A stretch of 64,000 nucleotides of DNA from Streptomyces platensis (GCF_008704855.1 NZ_CP023691.1:3410001-3474000), one strand, 5' to 3'; numbered from the stretch's first letter, positions 7,778 to 17,114 are shown. Made by a program: numbers and translations. The notes: generated by a model from the sequence alone, not told the origin.

Positions 7778-9968
7778 GCGGAGCCTCCCGTGTGCCGGTC
7801 CTGGTCGTGCGGGGCGTGGCCCGTTTCGTCGGCGGGGCCCGCCTGGTGGGGAATACGGGCGGTGTCCGCGGGCGCCGCCCCGTCCGGTTCGGCCGCGGGC
7901 GGGTAGCCGGCCTCGGCGGCCTCCGCGCGGGCCTTGACGACCTCGCCGACGGCGTCCAGCACGCCCCGGTAGCCGGAGCAGCGGCACAGGTTGCCGCACA
8001 GCGCCTTGCGGGTCTCCAGCTCGCTGGGGGCGTGGTTGCCCTCCAGGAGGTCGTGGACGGTCATCGCCATCCCCGGTACGCAGAAGCCGCACTGCACCGC
8101 CCCGGACTCGGCGAGCGCGCGCTGCACGTCGGAGGGCACACCGTTGTCCGCGAGCCCCTCGACGGTACGGACCTCGCTGCCCGCCGTAGTGGCCGCGGGC
8201 ACCAGGCAGGACGCCACCAGGCGGCCGTCCACCTGGACGGAACAGGCTCCGCACTCGCCCTGTGAGCAGCCGTCCTTGGCGCCGGCCAATCCGAGCCGCT
8301 CGCGCAGCACATAGAGCAGCGACTCGCCGATCCAGGCGTCGGTGACCGGCCGGTCGATGCCGTTCACGCGCAGGACGTAGGAGGAGGCGGGGTGTTCGTC
8401 GTGGTCGTCGAAGCCGGGATCGGCCGCGAGGTCGGAGGTCTGCGCGGCGGCGGCGAGCCCCTCGACGAGGCCGGCATGGTCCTCGGCGTCCGTGTCGGCT
8501 CCCGTGGGTGCCCCGGTCTCCGTGTGCTCCTCGGTAGCGGCGGGGCCCGGTCGGCATGGTGCTCGGCGGCGGCGTCGGGGAAACCGGCCGCGTCGGCGGC
8601 GGTGTCGTGCGGTTCCGCGCGCTCTCCGGTGGCGTCCACCGGGCCGGCGGTGCCGGTACGGTCCGCGGGCTCGCCGTGCGCAGCAGGCTCCGCGGGCTCC
8701 GTGGGAGCGTCCGCCGGGCCGTCGGCCTCCTGGACGGCGGGCGGGGCGGGCCGCCCGGCCGCGTCGGCGTGCGTGAACTCGCCGGAGTGCTCCCGGGGTT
8801 CGCCCTCGGCCACCGGGATCGTCCAGCCGCCCGCGCCGGTCGCGTCCGCCGCCCCGTCGGGACGGTCCGCGGCCTCCTGCGGGTGCGGTGGCGTGTCGTG
8901 CGACGGCTGCGCCGTCTCCTCGGGCGGCGGCCACTGGGCGAGCGCGTCGGCGGGCAGCGACCAGTGTCCGGTCGCGTCGCCGGCCGCGTCGTTCCGGCCG
9001 CCCGCGCCCATGGCGTACGGGTCGCCGGTGGACGGGCCGCCGTCTGCGGGCAGTTCGCCGCCCGGTTCGCTGCCGTGGCCCGGGAGACCGCCGTCGTGCG
9101 CGTACGGGGCGCCCGCGGGGCCGCCGAAGGGGTCGTGGTGCACCGCGCCGCCGTGCGCGGCGTCCTGCGGCTCCTCCGGGTGCGTCTCCGGCGCGCTCGT
9201 GGCGCTCAGCCCGGCGGTGAAGTTCCAGTGCCCGGTCGCGGCGGACTCGCCGGTGTCCGCCGCGTTCCCGGCGTCGCCGTACGCATCGGCGCCCGGGTAT
9301 CCGCCGCCGTGGTAGCTGTCGGCGGCACCGTGCCCCGTAACACCCGGATGGCCCGGATGACCCGGATGACCGGGAAGGCCCGGGTGGCCACCCGTAAGTC
9401 CCGTATGACCCGTCAGACCGTCCTCGCCGACCAGGTACTCGCCGGATTCCTCCAGGCCGTCGTCCGCCGCCGCGGGGACCGACCAGGAGCCGGTGGCACC
9501 CGCCTCCGGGCTGCCCGCCACGGGCCAGTCCACGGCGTCGCCGCCCCACGGCTGGGCACCCTCGGGCGCGCCGCCCTGGTAGCCCGCGGAGGGGTCGTGG
9601 TGGGGCGCGTGCCCCGTGTGGGCCGGGTATCCGGCGGCCGGGTCCGCGTAACCGGCCGAGGGATCCGCGAAGGGCATCGTCCACTGGGCGGTGGACGAGG
9701 GGTCGGCGCCCGGGTCGTCGAGCGACGGGGTGGCGGGGTGCGAGCCGAAGGAGGACGGCGGGGTGTAGCCGTGGCCGGGTGCGGCGAGCGGCTCGGGGCC
9801 CGGGGTGTTGTACCGGGGCGACCCACCGCCGTAGACCCCGGTGGTGAAGCCCTCCGGGAGCTGTACGAAGGCCGTCGCCTCCGACTCGTACTCGCCACCC
9901 TGGGGCAGCGGCTGCCAGCCCTGGTCAGGGTGCGGCTGGTACGGATGGCGGTTGTCTGCGTCGCTCAT
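7774..9968 (-). CDS. 2Fe-2S subunit of xanthine dehydrogenase family with very long N-terminal extension (frameshifted)
   Basis: The C-terminal part (about 8450 down to 7774) is a complete 2Fe-2S subunit: CSQGECGAC plus a distal Cys form the plant-type cluster, and QCGFC with CGNLCRC the second. It passes electrons from the molybdenum centre to FAD. Upstream lies about 480 residues of low-complexity sequence rich in Gly, Pro, His, Asp and Ala, including a GHPGHPGHPG run and repeated TGHW(S/N) motifs. The extension and the enzyme domain are in different frames. They join near 8545 at GGGCCCC, where one extra base would restore a single frame. The start at 9968 has a GAGGG site and an ATGA overlap with the upstream micro-ORF. 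Either an assembly error or a real lesion; the second half alone has no convincing start. Confidence 0.7.
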
Positions 9969-10072
9969 GCCGAGCCCTCACTTCGCCCGGCCTCGCATCC
10001 GCGAGGCGCGCACCTTTCGCTGACGATCCACCGGTCTGCGACCGGGGCGGCCCCCGCACTGCGCTCGCTCAT
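9965..10072 (-). CDS. 35-residue micro-ORF coupled between the FAD and 2Fe-2S subunit genes
   Basis: The ATG at 10072 overlaps the stop of the FAD subunit gene, and the TGA at 9965-9967 overlaps the ATG of the 2Fe-2S gene, both as ATGA. It has 35 codons, beginning MSERSAGAAP and containing ER-AP and C, R, E positions shared with the ORF at 7670-7777. The last codons carry the GTGAGGG ribosome site for the 2Fe-2S gene. Its placement is identical to the other copy. Function unknown; it may be a coupling spacer rather than a functional peptide. Confidence 0.5.
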   Translation of the reverse strand: MSERSAGAAPVADRWIVSERCAPRGCEAGRSEGSA

Positions 10073-10965
10073 GAGAGCGCCCTCCCGAGTGCGCGGCGGG
10101 CCAAGGCTGCCACCGTACGGCGAAGGTGCAGGGCAGCGGGCGGCAGGGTGGCCGGTTCCGAACCGTCCTCGGGCGGTGCCGGGTCCGGGATGCAGGCGGC
10201 GGCGACATAGTCACCGAAAGCCGTCAGCGCCTCGGGTACCAGGCCGCGTTCGCCGTCCCAGTCGATGAGCGAGGCCACCCACTGCTCGGCCTCCAGGGGC
10301 CGCAGCGGCATGGCGGCGACCGCGCCCACCGCGCAGCGCACCCCGCGCCGGGCCGGGTCCAGGACGAGCGCGACCGAGGCGGTGGCCCGGCCGGGGCCGG
10401 TGCGGCCGGTCGCCTTGAGGAAGGCCTGCGGGGCGTGCAGCAGCGGCACCCGTACGAAGCCGACGAGTTCGCCGGGGCTCAGCATCTCCCGGCCGGCCAG
10501 CAGGTGGCTGACCGGGATCTCGCGGCGGCCGCCCCCGGGGCCGGCGATGATCACCGTGGCTTCCAGGGCGGCGAGCACCGGGAGGGTGTCGCCCGTGGGG
10601 GCGGAGGTCACGATGTTGCCGCCGAGGGTGCCGGCGTTGCGGACCTGTGGCGGGCCGGCCGCGCGGGCGGCGGCGGCCAGTCCGGGGATCAGGGCGGCGA
10701 AGTCGGGGCGTCCCATACGGGCGAGGGTGAGGCCGGCGCCGAGCAGCGCATGGCCGTCCAGGTACTGCCAGCCCCTGATCTCGCTGATCCGGCCGAGGCC
10801 CACCAGGGCTGCGGGTCTGAGGAGTCCGGCGTTGACCGCCGCCATGAGATCGGTGCCGCCCGCGACGGGCACGGCGGCGGGCATGGCGGTAAGCGCCGCC
10901 ACCGCCTCGTCGAGCGAGTCCGGCAACGTCACCGTGTGCGACGCGTGCGGTGCGTGCGTGGTCAA
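10069..10965 (-). CDS. xanthine dehydrogenase family, FAD-binding subunit
   Basis: A 298-residue FAD subunit of a molybdenum hydroxylase, which takes electrons from the 2Fe-2S clusters and reduces the acceptor. The N-terminal FAD domain shows VAGGTDLMAAV near residue 35-45, and the family signature RNAGTLGGNI followed by APTGD. The C-terminal part matches the CO-dehydrogenase flavoprotein C-terminal domain. The start is a TTG at 10965, with GAAGGGG eight bases upstream, giving a protein that begins TTHAPHASHTVTLP. The longer open frame runs back into the hexosaminidase gene and is not coding. It is the first gene of the operon. The stop overlaps the micro-ORF start as ATGA. Confidence 0.85.
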   Translation of the reverse strand: MTTHAPHASHTVTLPDSLDEAVAALTAMPAAVPVAGGTDLMAAVNAGLLRPAALVGLGRISEIRGWQYLDGHALLGAGLTLARMGRPDFAALIPGLAAAARAAGPPQVRNAGTLGGNIVTSAPTGDTLPVLAALEATVIIAGPGGGRREIPVSHLLAGREMLSPGELVGFVRVPLLHAPQAFLKATGRTGPGRATASVALVLDPARRGVRCAVGAVAAMPLRPLEAEQWVASLIDWDGERGLVPEALTAFGDYVAAACIPDPAPPEDGSEPATLPPAALHLRRTVAALARRALGRALS

Positions 10966-11203
10966 GCCAGCTGCCCCTTCCCCGGTGTCCCGGCAGTTCC
11001 GCTCCGCCGTACGGTACGTGCTCACAGCCCGGACGTGGCAACTCTGGCACATCTTCCCGGGCCCCCGGCGCGAGGGTCCACGAAGGGACGATCCGTCCCC
11101 GAACAGGACGCTGGTCCGGTTTCGTCCGTCGCCGGCGGTGCGGAACTGCGCTGCGGTGCGTCGGCGGAGGCGTCCGGCGGGGCGCACACCGCCGTCGTTG
11201 CGG

Positions 11204-11251
11204 CGGTGGTGCGGTACGGCGGCGCGGGGGAACCGCCGTACCGCACCACCG
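11204..11251 (-). terminator. 19-bp hairpin terminator after the hexosaminidase gene
   Basis: A perfect 19-bp inverted repeat (arms 11204-11222 and 11233-11251, core GTGCGGTACGGCGG) with a 10-base loop. It sits between the hexosaminidase stop (11294) and the start of the FAD subunit gene (10965), so it likely insulates the two minus-strand units. The rest of this 330-base gap should hold the xdh operon promoter, which I could not place. Confidence 0.75.
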
Positions 11252-11293
11252 TCCCAGGGTCCGGCCGCACGAGCGCCTGCCTTGCCTCCGGGC

Positions 11294-12949
11294 TCACACG
11301 TTTGGGGGCGCCCCGTCGATCGGGCGTCCGAGCACGCCGGGGCGTTTCTGCCATGGGAGGGGGCCGCCGGGCGGCCGGTAACCGACGCCGAGGGCGTCGA
11401 GGCGGGTGTAGTGGGCAGCCATCCGCCGGGTGAAGTCCTGGTAGTCGCGCGCGGCCGGGGCGGGCAGCCGCGACCAGGCCACCTCGGCGAACGCGGCCAG
11501 CCGGGGAAAGACCTGGTAGTCGAGGCGCTGCTGACTGTCCATGACCTCGGTCCAGACGTTGGCCTGGGTGCCCAGGACGTGCGCGGCCTGCTCGGCCGTG
11601 AGCTCCGGCGGTACCGGCTCGAAGCGGTAGACGTCCTCCAGGGTCCGTACGAAGCCGATCGGCACCGGCTCGTCCGGGGAGGCGTGCTGACGGTGGTCCA
11701 GATACACCTGCTGCTCGGGACACATGACGACGTCATGGCCGGATTTCGCGGCTGCGATACCGCCCGCGTAGCCGCGCCAGGAGGAGACCGCGGCGCCCGG
11801 GGCCAGTCCGCCCTCCAGGATTTCGTCCCAGCCGATCAGCCGCCGGCCGCGGTCGGCGAGCCAGCGGTCGAAGTGCCGGATGAACCAGCTCTGCAGTGCG
11901 TCCTCGTCGGCCAGTGACAGTTCGGCGATCCGCGCCTGGGCGGTGGCGGACGCCCGCCACTGGTCCTTGGGGCACTCGTCGCCGCCGATGTGCACGAACG
12001 GCGAGAGGAAGAGCCCGAGGACCTCGTCCAGGACGTGCTCGTAGAACCGCAGGGTGGTGTCAGTGGGGGCCAGTACGTTGGGGTTGACGCCCCACGTGTC
12101 CCAGACCTTCAGGGAGGTGGTGTCGATGACGTCGGTGTTGCCGAGTTCGGGGTACGCGGCGATGGCGGCCTGCGAGTGTCCGGGGATGTCGATCTCGGGG
12201 ACGACGGTGATATGCCGCTGGGCGGCGTAGGCGACGATCTCGCGGAGGTCGTCCTGGGTGTAGTAGCCGCCGTGCGGGCGCTCGTCCCACAACGGGGAGG
12301 CCCGGTGCCCGAGTTTGGTGCGCTCCCGCCAGGCGCCGACCTCGGTCAGCTTCGGGTAGCGCCTGATCTCGATCCGCCAGCCCTGGTCGTCGGTGAGGTG
12401 GAGGTGCAGGACATTGAGCTTGTGGGCGGCGAGCAGGTCGAGCGCGCGCAGCACCCCGTCCTTGGGCAGGAAGTGCCGGGCGACGTCCAGCAGCATGCCG
12501 CGCCAGGCGAAGCGGGGGGCGTCCTCGATGGTCTGTTCCGGCAGGACGGCCGCGCGGCCCGGCGCGAGTGGCGCCCGGCGGAAGGCGTGCGGCCCGAGGA
12601 GCTGCCGCAGCGTCTGCGCTCCCCAGAAGACGCCGGCCGGGCCGCCGCCGGTGATCCGCACGCCCCAACGGGCGTCGGCCGCCAGCCGGTAGCCCTCCGG
12701 GGGCAGGGCCGGGTCGACGGCGAGGTCGAGGGTGTCCGGCGTCTTGCCGGAGCCGGGCGGCAGCGGGAGACCGAAGGCCGCGCCGAGGGTGTCGCGCAGC
12801 CAGCGCGCGGTGTCCTCGGTACCGGGCCCGGCCGCCAACGCGGTGTCCGCGCCCAGCCGGACGGTGCCGCGGCCGGGCCCGTCGATGCTCAGCGGTGCCG
12901 GGACCAGGCCGCCGCCCGGTGCCGTGGGGGTGGGGTGCGTATCCGGCAT
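11294..12949 (-). CDS. beta-N-acetylhexosaminidase, GH20
   Basis: A 551-residue glycoside hydrolase family 20 enzyme that releases terminal N-acetylglucosamine from chitin oligomers or glycans. An N-terminal GH20b-type domain (about 15-150) is followed by the catalytic barrel, with LHLHLTDDQGWR and the signature HIGGDECPK near residues 319-327, whose Asp-Glu pair is the catalytic couple. The final barrel strands show the expected tryptophans (SSWRGY, QANVWTE). There is no signal peptide, so it is probably cytoplasmic and acts on imported chitobiose. The ATG at 12949 is preceded only by a modest ribosome site. Monocistronic, with its own terminator. Confidence 0.92.
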   Translation of the reverse strand: MPDTHPTPTAPGGGLVPAPLSIDGPGRGTVRLGADTALAAGPGTEDTARWLRDTLGAAFGLPLPPGSGKTPDTLDLAVDPALPPEGYRLAADARWGVRITGGGPAGVFWGAQTLRQLLGPHAFRRAPLAPGRAAVLPEQTIEDAPRFAWRGMLLDVARHFLPKDGVLRALDLLAAHKLNVLHLHLTDDQGWRIEIRRYPKLTEVGAWRERTKLGHRASPLWDERPHGGYYTQDDLREIVAYAAQRHITVVPEIDIPGHSQAAIAAYPELGNTDVIDTTSLKVWDTWGVNPNVLAPTDTTLRFYEHVLDEVLGLFLSPFVHIGGDECPKDQWRASATAQARIAELSLADEDALQSWFIRHFDRWLADRGRRLIGWDEILEGGLAPGAAVSSWRGYAGGIAAAKSGHDVVMCPEQQVYLDHRQHASPDEPVPIGFVRTLEDVYRFEPVPPELTAEQAAHVLGTQANVWTEVMDSQQRLDYQVFPRLAAFAEVAWSRLPAPAARDYQDFTRRMAAHYTRLDALGVGYRPPGGPLPWQKRPGVLGRPIDGAPPNV

Positions 12950-13340
12950 ACCGTCCGTCCTTCACCGTGCCGGGCGGCCCGGGACCGTTCCGGCTGTAGG
13001 AGTACGCGGAAAACCTGGACCCGGGCCGGGCAATTCCGGGACACCCACGGGCGGTTGCGGGCCGGGGCGCCGCGGCGACGCCCGTTCCCCCGGTCCGGGA
13101 GGCGGCTGCGGACCGTGCCCCCGATTCACCCGGAAGCGCGGCCGGGCACACGGACGGGCCCGGTCCGCGAGGGATCCGGGCCCGTACCCGAAGCGAGGCG
13201 TCACGGCCGCAGGACGAGGACCGTGCCCTGCGGCTCTGCTGTGCCCATGGCGGGGGCTGAGCGCGTGCGCGCCGGGCGCGCGGCCGTGCTCATGCGTGAC
13301 GGACGGGCAGGACCGGCCCGGGAGGCACGGTCCGCCGCGG
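12950..13340. other. gene-free stretch between hexosaminidase and DUF3039 genes
   Basis: It holds the hexosaminidase promoter region on the minus strand and, at 13154-13185, a hairpin likely to end the DUF3039 transcript. Open frames on the plus strand here have no family resemblance and overlap GC-rich repeats. I see nothing else. Confidence 0.6.
13154..13185 (-). terminator. candidate terminator of the DUF3039 gene
   Basis: ACGGGCCCGG and CCGGGCCCGT form a 10-bp stem around a 12-base loop, about 155 bases past the DUF3039 stop. No U-tract. Confidence 0.45.
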
Positions 13341-13634
13341 CTACTTCTTGCCGCCGTCCTTGCCGCCCTTGTCCTTGTCGCCACCGGTGCCCATGGACTC
13401 GAAGATCTCCTTGCACATGGGGCAGACCGGGTACTTCTTCGGGTCGCGACCCGGGACCCAGACCTTGCCGCACAGCGCGACGACGGGGGTACCGTCGACC
13501 GCGCTCGCCATGATCTTGTCCTTCTGGACGTAATGGGCGAAGCGCTCGTGGTCACCGTCGCCGTGCGACACCTGCGGTGTCGGCTCTACGAGGGTCCCCG
13601 TACCTGCCCCGCGCTCGGGCTCAAGAGTGCTCAT
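13341..13634 (-). CDS. DUF3039 family protein
   Basis: A 97-residue actinobacterial protein. It has the DUF3039 core with HERFAHYVQKDKI, then VVALCGKVWVP and CPMCKEI, giving three cysteines (one C and a C-x2-C) that could bind a metal. The C-terminal tail is lysine and glycine rich. An upstream TTG at 13643 is in frame, but the ATG at 13634 gives the family-typical start (MSTLEPERG). The function is unknown. The family is strongly conserved across Streptomyces, which suggests a housekeeping role. Single gene with a likely terminator downstream. Confidence 0.85.
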   Translation of the reverse strand: MSTLEPERGAGTGTLVEPTPQVSHGDGDHERFAHYVQKDKIMASAVDGTPVVALCGKVWVPGRDPKKYPVCPMCKEIFESMGTGGDKDKGGKDGGKK

Positions 13635-13770
13635 AACAGCCAAGGGTACTCACGCGCGCGGCAACCGGGGAGCGGCGGCCCACCGCCAGGTGGAGCGCCG
13701 GACCCGCGGCCGCCACCCCGGAGGCCACCCGGGCCGGCAGTACGGCGCCGGCCCCGCCCGCCCGGGATGG

Positions 13771-14451
13771 CTAGAAGGCCACCGCCAGCCCGCCCCGGTC
13801 CCCGGCCGTCAGTCCCAGCTCCGTGGCGAACGCCAGCGCGGCGTCCGGGCGGACCTCGTACCAGGCGTCCTGACCGCAGACCGTGTCGAGCAGGGTGGCG
13901 ATGTCCTGGGCGCCGACCGTGCGGGCCTCGGCGGCGGCGAGGAAGGCGCGCACCGCTCCCACCGCATCGACCTCGGTCTCCGTACGGGCCACGAGGTCCT
14001 CGGCGATCTCCCGGACCGCGTCGTCACCGGGCGCGACCCAGCTCATGGCCGTCTCCAGGCCGTCGTCCGGCATCTTCTCGGGGTACGGCGCACGGGCCCA
14101 GGCGCCGTCCTGCCACCAGTAGACGAAGCCGAAGAGATTGCCGCCGGCGTCCTCCCGCAGCTCCTCCCAGGGCAGCCACGCGGGGCCGCCGTCCAGAAAG
14201 TCGATCTGCCGGCCTCCGCTGTGCGTGTGACTGCCGTCGGAGTCCTGGCCGCACAGCAGGGCCCGGCCGCCCTCGAACATCTTCAGCCGCCACCAGTAGC
14301 TTCCGCCGACGTTCCAGCACTGCAATCCCTGGTCGCTCCAGGAGAATTCGTCCCCGTCGTCCACGGCGGCCGCCACTACCGCCAGCGTCGCGGCGCGCGC
14401 CCACAGGCGCGCCGGGTGGTCCAGATCCTCGGGCACGCTCGGCCTGTGCAT
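13771..14451 (-). CDS. hypothetical protein
   Basis: A 226-residue soluble protein that I do not recognise. The sequence is acidic and unusually rich in tryptophan (SYWWRLKMFEGG, FGFVYWWQDGAW). The C-terminal third is helical and alanine rich. There is no signal peptide or membrane segment. The ATG at 14451 has GGGGAGAGG immediately upstream, and I prefer it to the upstream GTG at 14499. An AT-richer patch with the inverted repeat TGACG-AAGC-CGTCA lies about 90 bases upstream and may be a promoter or operator. Close relatives appear to be limited to actinobacteria; this is from memory. Confidence 0.7.
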   Translation of the reverse strand: MHRPSVPEDLDHPARLWARAATLAVVAAAVDDGDEFSWSDQGLQCWNVGGSYWWRLKMFEGGRALLCGQDSDGSHTHSGGRQIDFLDGGPAWLPWEELREDAGGNLFGFVYWWQDGAWARAPYPEKMPDDGLETAMSWVAPGDDAVREIAEDLVARTETEVDAVGAVRAFLAAAEARTVGAQDIATLLDTVCGQDAWYEVRPDAALAFATELGLTAGDRGGLAVAF

Positions 14452-14651
14452 GGCCTCTCCCCGTGTGTCCAGCGCGGCCCCGCCGACGCGGCCGCGCACC
14501 GTCCCCTGTCATCCCGCACCATAGCGACGGGCGCTGACAATTCCCCATGACGAAGCCGTCACAATAATCAAGTCGTCAACCAAATTGGGGTCATGGGACA
14601 CCGGTTGCCCGTCCCCACGGACGGGCAGGTTCAGTCCCGCCCCGGCGACGA

Positions 14652-15323
14652 TCAGTTCAGCGACGGATCGTCCGGGTAGGTGGCCACCATGGCCAGCTCA
14701 TTGCGTTGGCGCCGCAGCACCGCGCGCCACAGCTGCTCCGGGTCCGGCGAGGAGACATCGCCGGGCTCCGACTCGACCACGTACCAGGCGCCCTCGACCA
14801 GTTCGTCCTCCAACTGGCCCGGACCCCAGCCCGCGTACCCGGCGAAAATCCGCAGACTGCCGAGCACCGCCGCGAGCAGTTCCGGAGGGGCCTCCAGATC
14901 GACCAGACCGATCGCGCCGTGCACCCTGCGCCAGCCCAGCGGCTCGTCACCCGACTGGACGCCCGCGCGGTCCGCGGCCGGTGCACCTGCGACCTCCACA
15001 CCGTCGTCATGGGGCAGGGCGCCGCTGTCCACCGACGGGATACCGCCCTCACCGGACAGCCCGCCCGGCACCACGGCCACCCCGAGCGCCGAGTCCAGCG
15101 ACACCGGTCCGCCCTGGAAGACCACTCCCGGCTCCCCGGCCAGTGCGGCCCAGGGGGCGAGGATGTCCGCCACCCCGACCGGGGTGGGACGGTTCAGGAC
15201 CACGCCGAGGGAGCCCTCCTCGTCGTGGTCGAGGAGCAGCACCACCGCGCGGTCGAAGTTCGGATCGGCGAGCGCGGGCGTCGCGACGAGTAGCCGCCCT
15301 GTGAGCGAGGACACCTCGGTCAT
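14652..15323 (-). CDS. YqgE/AlgH family protein (DUF179)
   Basis: A 223-residue cytoplasmic protein. The DUF179 features are all present: LTGRLLVATPALADPNFDRAV at the start, HDEEGSLGVVLNRPT, VFQGGPV, and the C-terminal YAGWGPGQLEDEL. The biochemical role of YqgE/AlgH is not established; the alginate-regulator name comes from Pseudomonas. The frame extends upstream to 15410, but the conserved family start is the ATG at 15323. Monocistronic, divergent from murA. Confidence 0.9.
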   Translation of the reverse strand: MTEVSSLTGRLLVATPALADPNFDRAVVLLLDHDEEGSLGVVLNRPTPVGVADILAPWAALAGEPGVVFQGGPVSLDSALGVAVVPGGLSGEGGIPSVDSGALPHDDGVEVAGAPAADRAGVQSGDEPLGWRRVHGAIGLVDLEAPPELLAAVLGSLRIFAGYAGWGPGQLEDELVEGAWYVVESEPGDVSSPDPEQLWRAVLRRQRNELAMVATYPDDPSLN

Positions 15324-15619
15324 GGCCACATGATCCCGCACTTCTGCCCGGAGCGGGGAGTCAACGCCGGGACCCGCGTAAGAGCAGGGCAGGGCGTACG
15401 GCGGCAGCACCGGCGCACACCGTCCGCGCCGGACCGCCCATCGACGACATTCCCTGGCAATTCCCTCAAAAGGCGATTACAGAGCAAAGACTGATCGTAG
15501 CGGAGCGTGTTGTGACAAAGCCATTACATGTGCAAAGCGTGCACGGGCCTACGGACTCACCCTCCGGCGCCCTTACCATTTCAGCTTGGCCCCTGCCCGT
15601 CTCCAGGAACGCGAGATCC

Positions 15620-16966
15620 ATGACCGTCTCTACTGACGACGTACTGCTTGTCCACGGCGGCACCCCGCTCGAGGGCGAGATCCGGGTTCGCGGCGCGAAG
15701 AACCTTGTGCCCAAGGCCATGGTCGCCGCCCTCCTCGGGAGCGGCCCCAGCCGACTGCGCAACGTGCCCGATATCCGCGACGTACGCGTGGTGCGCGGGC
15801 TGCTTCAGCTGCACGGCGTCACGGTGCGCCCCGGTGACGAGTCGGGCGAGCTGATCCTCGACCCGTCGCACGTGGAGAGCGCCAACGTCGCGGACATCGA
15901 TGCGCATGCGGGCTCCTCCCGGATCCCGATCCTGTTCTGCGGCCCGCTGCTGCACCGCCTCGGCCACGCCTTCATCCCCGGCCTGGGCGGCTGCGACATC
16001 GGCGGCCGGCCCGTGGACTTCCACTTCGACGTGCTGCGCCAGTTCGGCGCGACGATCGAGAAGCGCGCCGACGGGCAGTACCTGGAGGCGCCGCACCGGC
16101 TGCGCGGCACCAAGATCCGGCTGCCGTACCCGTCGGTCGGCTCGACCGAGCAGGTGCTGCTGACCGCCGTTCTGGCCGAGGGCGTCACCGAGCTGTCGAA
16201 CGCCGCCGTGGAACCGGAGATCGAGGACCTCATCTGCGTCTTGCAGAAGATGGGCGCGATCATCTCCATGGACACCGACCGGACGATCCGGATCACCGGT
16301 GTCGACAAGCTCGACGGCTACACCCACCGCGCCCTCCCGGACCGCCTGGAGGCGGCCTCCTGGGCGTCCGCGGCGCTGGCCACCGAGGGCAACATCTACG
16401 TCCGCGGCGCGCAGCAGCGGTCGATGATGACCTTCCTCAACACCTTCCGCAAGGTCGGCGGCGCCTTCCAGATCGAGGACGAAGGCATCCGCTTCTGGCA
16501 CCCGGGCGGTCTGCTCAACGCCATCGCCCTGGAGACCGACGTCCACCCCGGCTTCCAGACCGACTGGCAGCAGCCGCTGGTCGTCGCGCTGACCCAGGCC
16601 TCGGGCCTGTCGATCGTGCACGAGACGGTCTACGAGTCCCGGCTCGGCTTCACCTCCGCGCTCAACCAGATGGGCGCGCACATCCAGCTCTACCGTGAGT
16701 GCCTGGGCGGCTCCGCCTGCCGCTTCGGCCAGCGCAACTTCCTGCACTCCGCGGTCGTCTCCGGGCCCACCAAGCTCCAGGGCTCCGATCTGGTCATCCC
16801 CGACCTGCGCGGCGGCTTCTCGTATCTGATCGCGGCGCTGGCGGCCCAGGGCACCTCCCGGGTGCACGGCATCGACCTGATCAACCGCGGCTACGAGAAC
16901 TTCATGGAGAAGCTCGTCGAACTCGGCGCCGATGTAGAGCTGCCGAACGGCGCACTGCCCAACTGA
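15620..16966 (+). CDS. murA: UDP-N-acetylglucosamine 1-carboxyvinyltransferase
   Basis: A 448-residue enzyme for the first committed step of peptidoglycan synthesis: transfer of enolpyruvate from phosphoenolpyruvate to UDP-GlcNAc in the cytoplasm. K27-N28 of the substrate-binding loop are present. The catalytic loop GGCDIGGRPVDFH places a cysteine at about residue 125, the residue alkylated by fosfomycin, so the enzyme should be fosfomycin-sensitive. Streptomyces often carry two murA genes; the neighbouring hup and malic enzyme genes fit the copy at SCO2949. The ATG at 15620 gives the family start; the open frame extends back to 15512 without homology. A hairpin terminator follows. Confidence 0.95.
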   Translation: MTVSTDDVLLVHGGTPLEGEIRVRGAKNLVPKAMVAALLGSGPSRLRNVPDIRDVRVVRGLLQLHGVTVRPGDESGELILDPSHVESANVADIDAHAGSSRIPILFCGPLLHRLGHAFIPGLGGCDIGGRPVDFHFDVLRQFGATIEKRADGQYLEAPHRLRGTKIRLPYPSVGSTEQVLLTAVLAEGVTELSNAAVEPEIEDLICVLQKMGAIISMDTDRTIRITGVDKLDGYTHRALPDRLEAASWASAALATEGNIYVRGAQQRSMMTFLNTFRKVGGAFQIEDEGIRFWHPGGLLNAIALETDVHPGFQTDWQQPLVVALTQASGLSIVHETVYESRLGFTSALNQMGAHIQLYRECLGGSACRFGQRNFLHSAVVSGPTKLQGSDLVIPDLRGGFSYLIAALAAQGTSRVHGIDLINRGYENFMEKLVELGADVELPNGALPN

Positions 16967-16975
16967 GCCGCGCCG

Positions 16976-17006
16976 AGGGGGCGGTGCCCGAAGGGCGCTG
17001 CCCCCT
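16976..17006 (+). terminator. murA terminator hairpin
   Basis: A 14-bp stem (AGGGGGCGGTGCCC against GGGCGCTGCCCCCT, with two G-T wobbles) and a GAA loop, starting ten bases after the murA stop. Confidence 0.8.
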
Positions 17007-17114
17007 GGCTGCGGACGAGTGCGCCCGGCGGTCCCGGCCGGGCGCCGTCCGGCAGTTGCACCGAGCACGGTGGTCAGGCACGCCCCGTAGGGCAGCTCCT
17101 GGCCACCGTGCCGC

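Noticed and set aside
5580..7937. 785-codon open frame antisense to the molybdopterin subunit
   Set aside because: It lies opposite a clearly conserved enzyme gene. High GC removes stops from the reverse frame; no motifs found.
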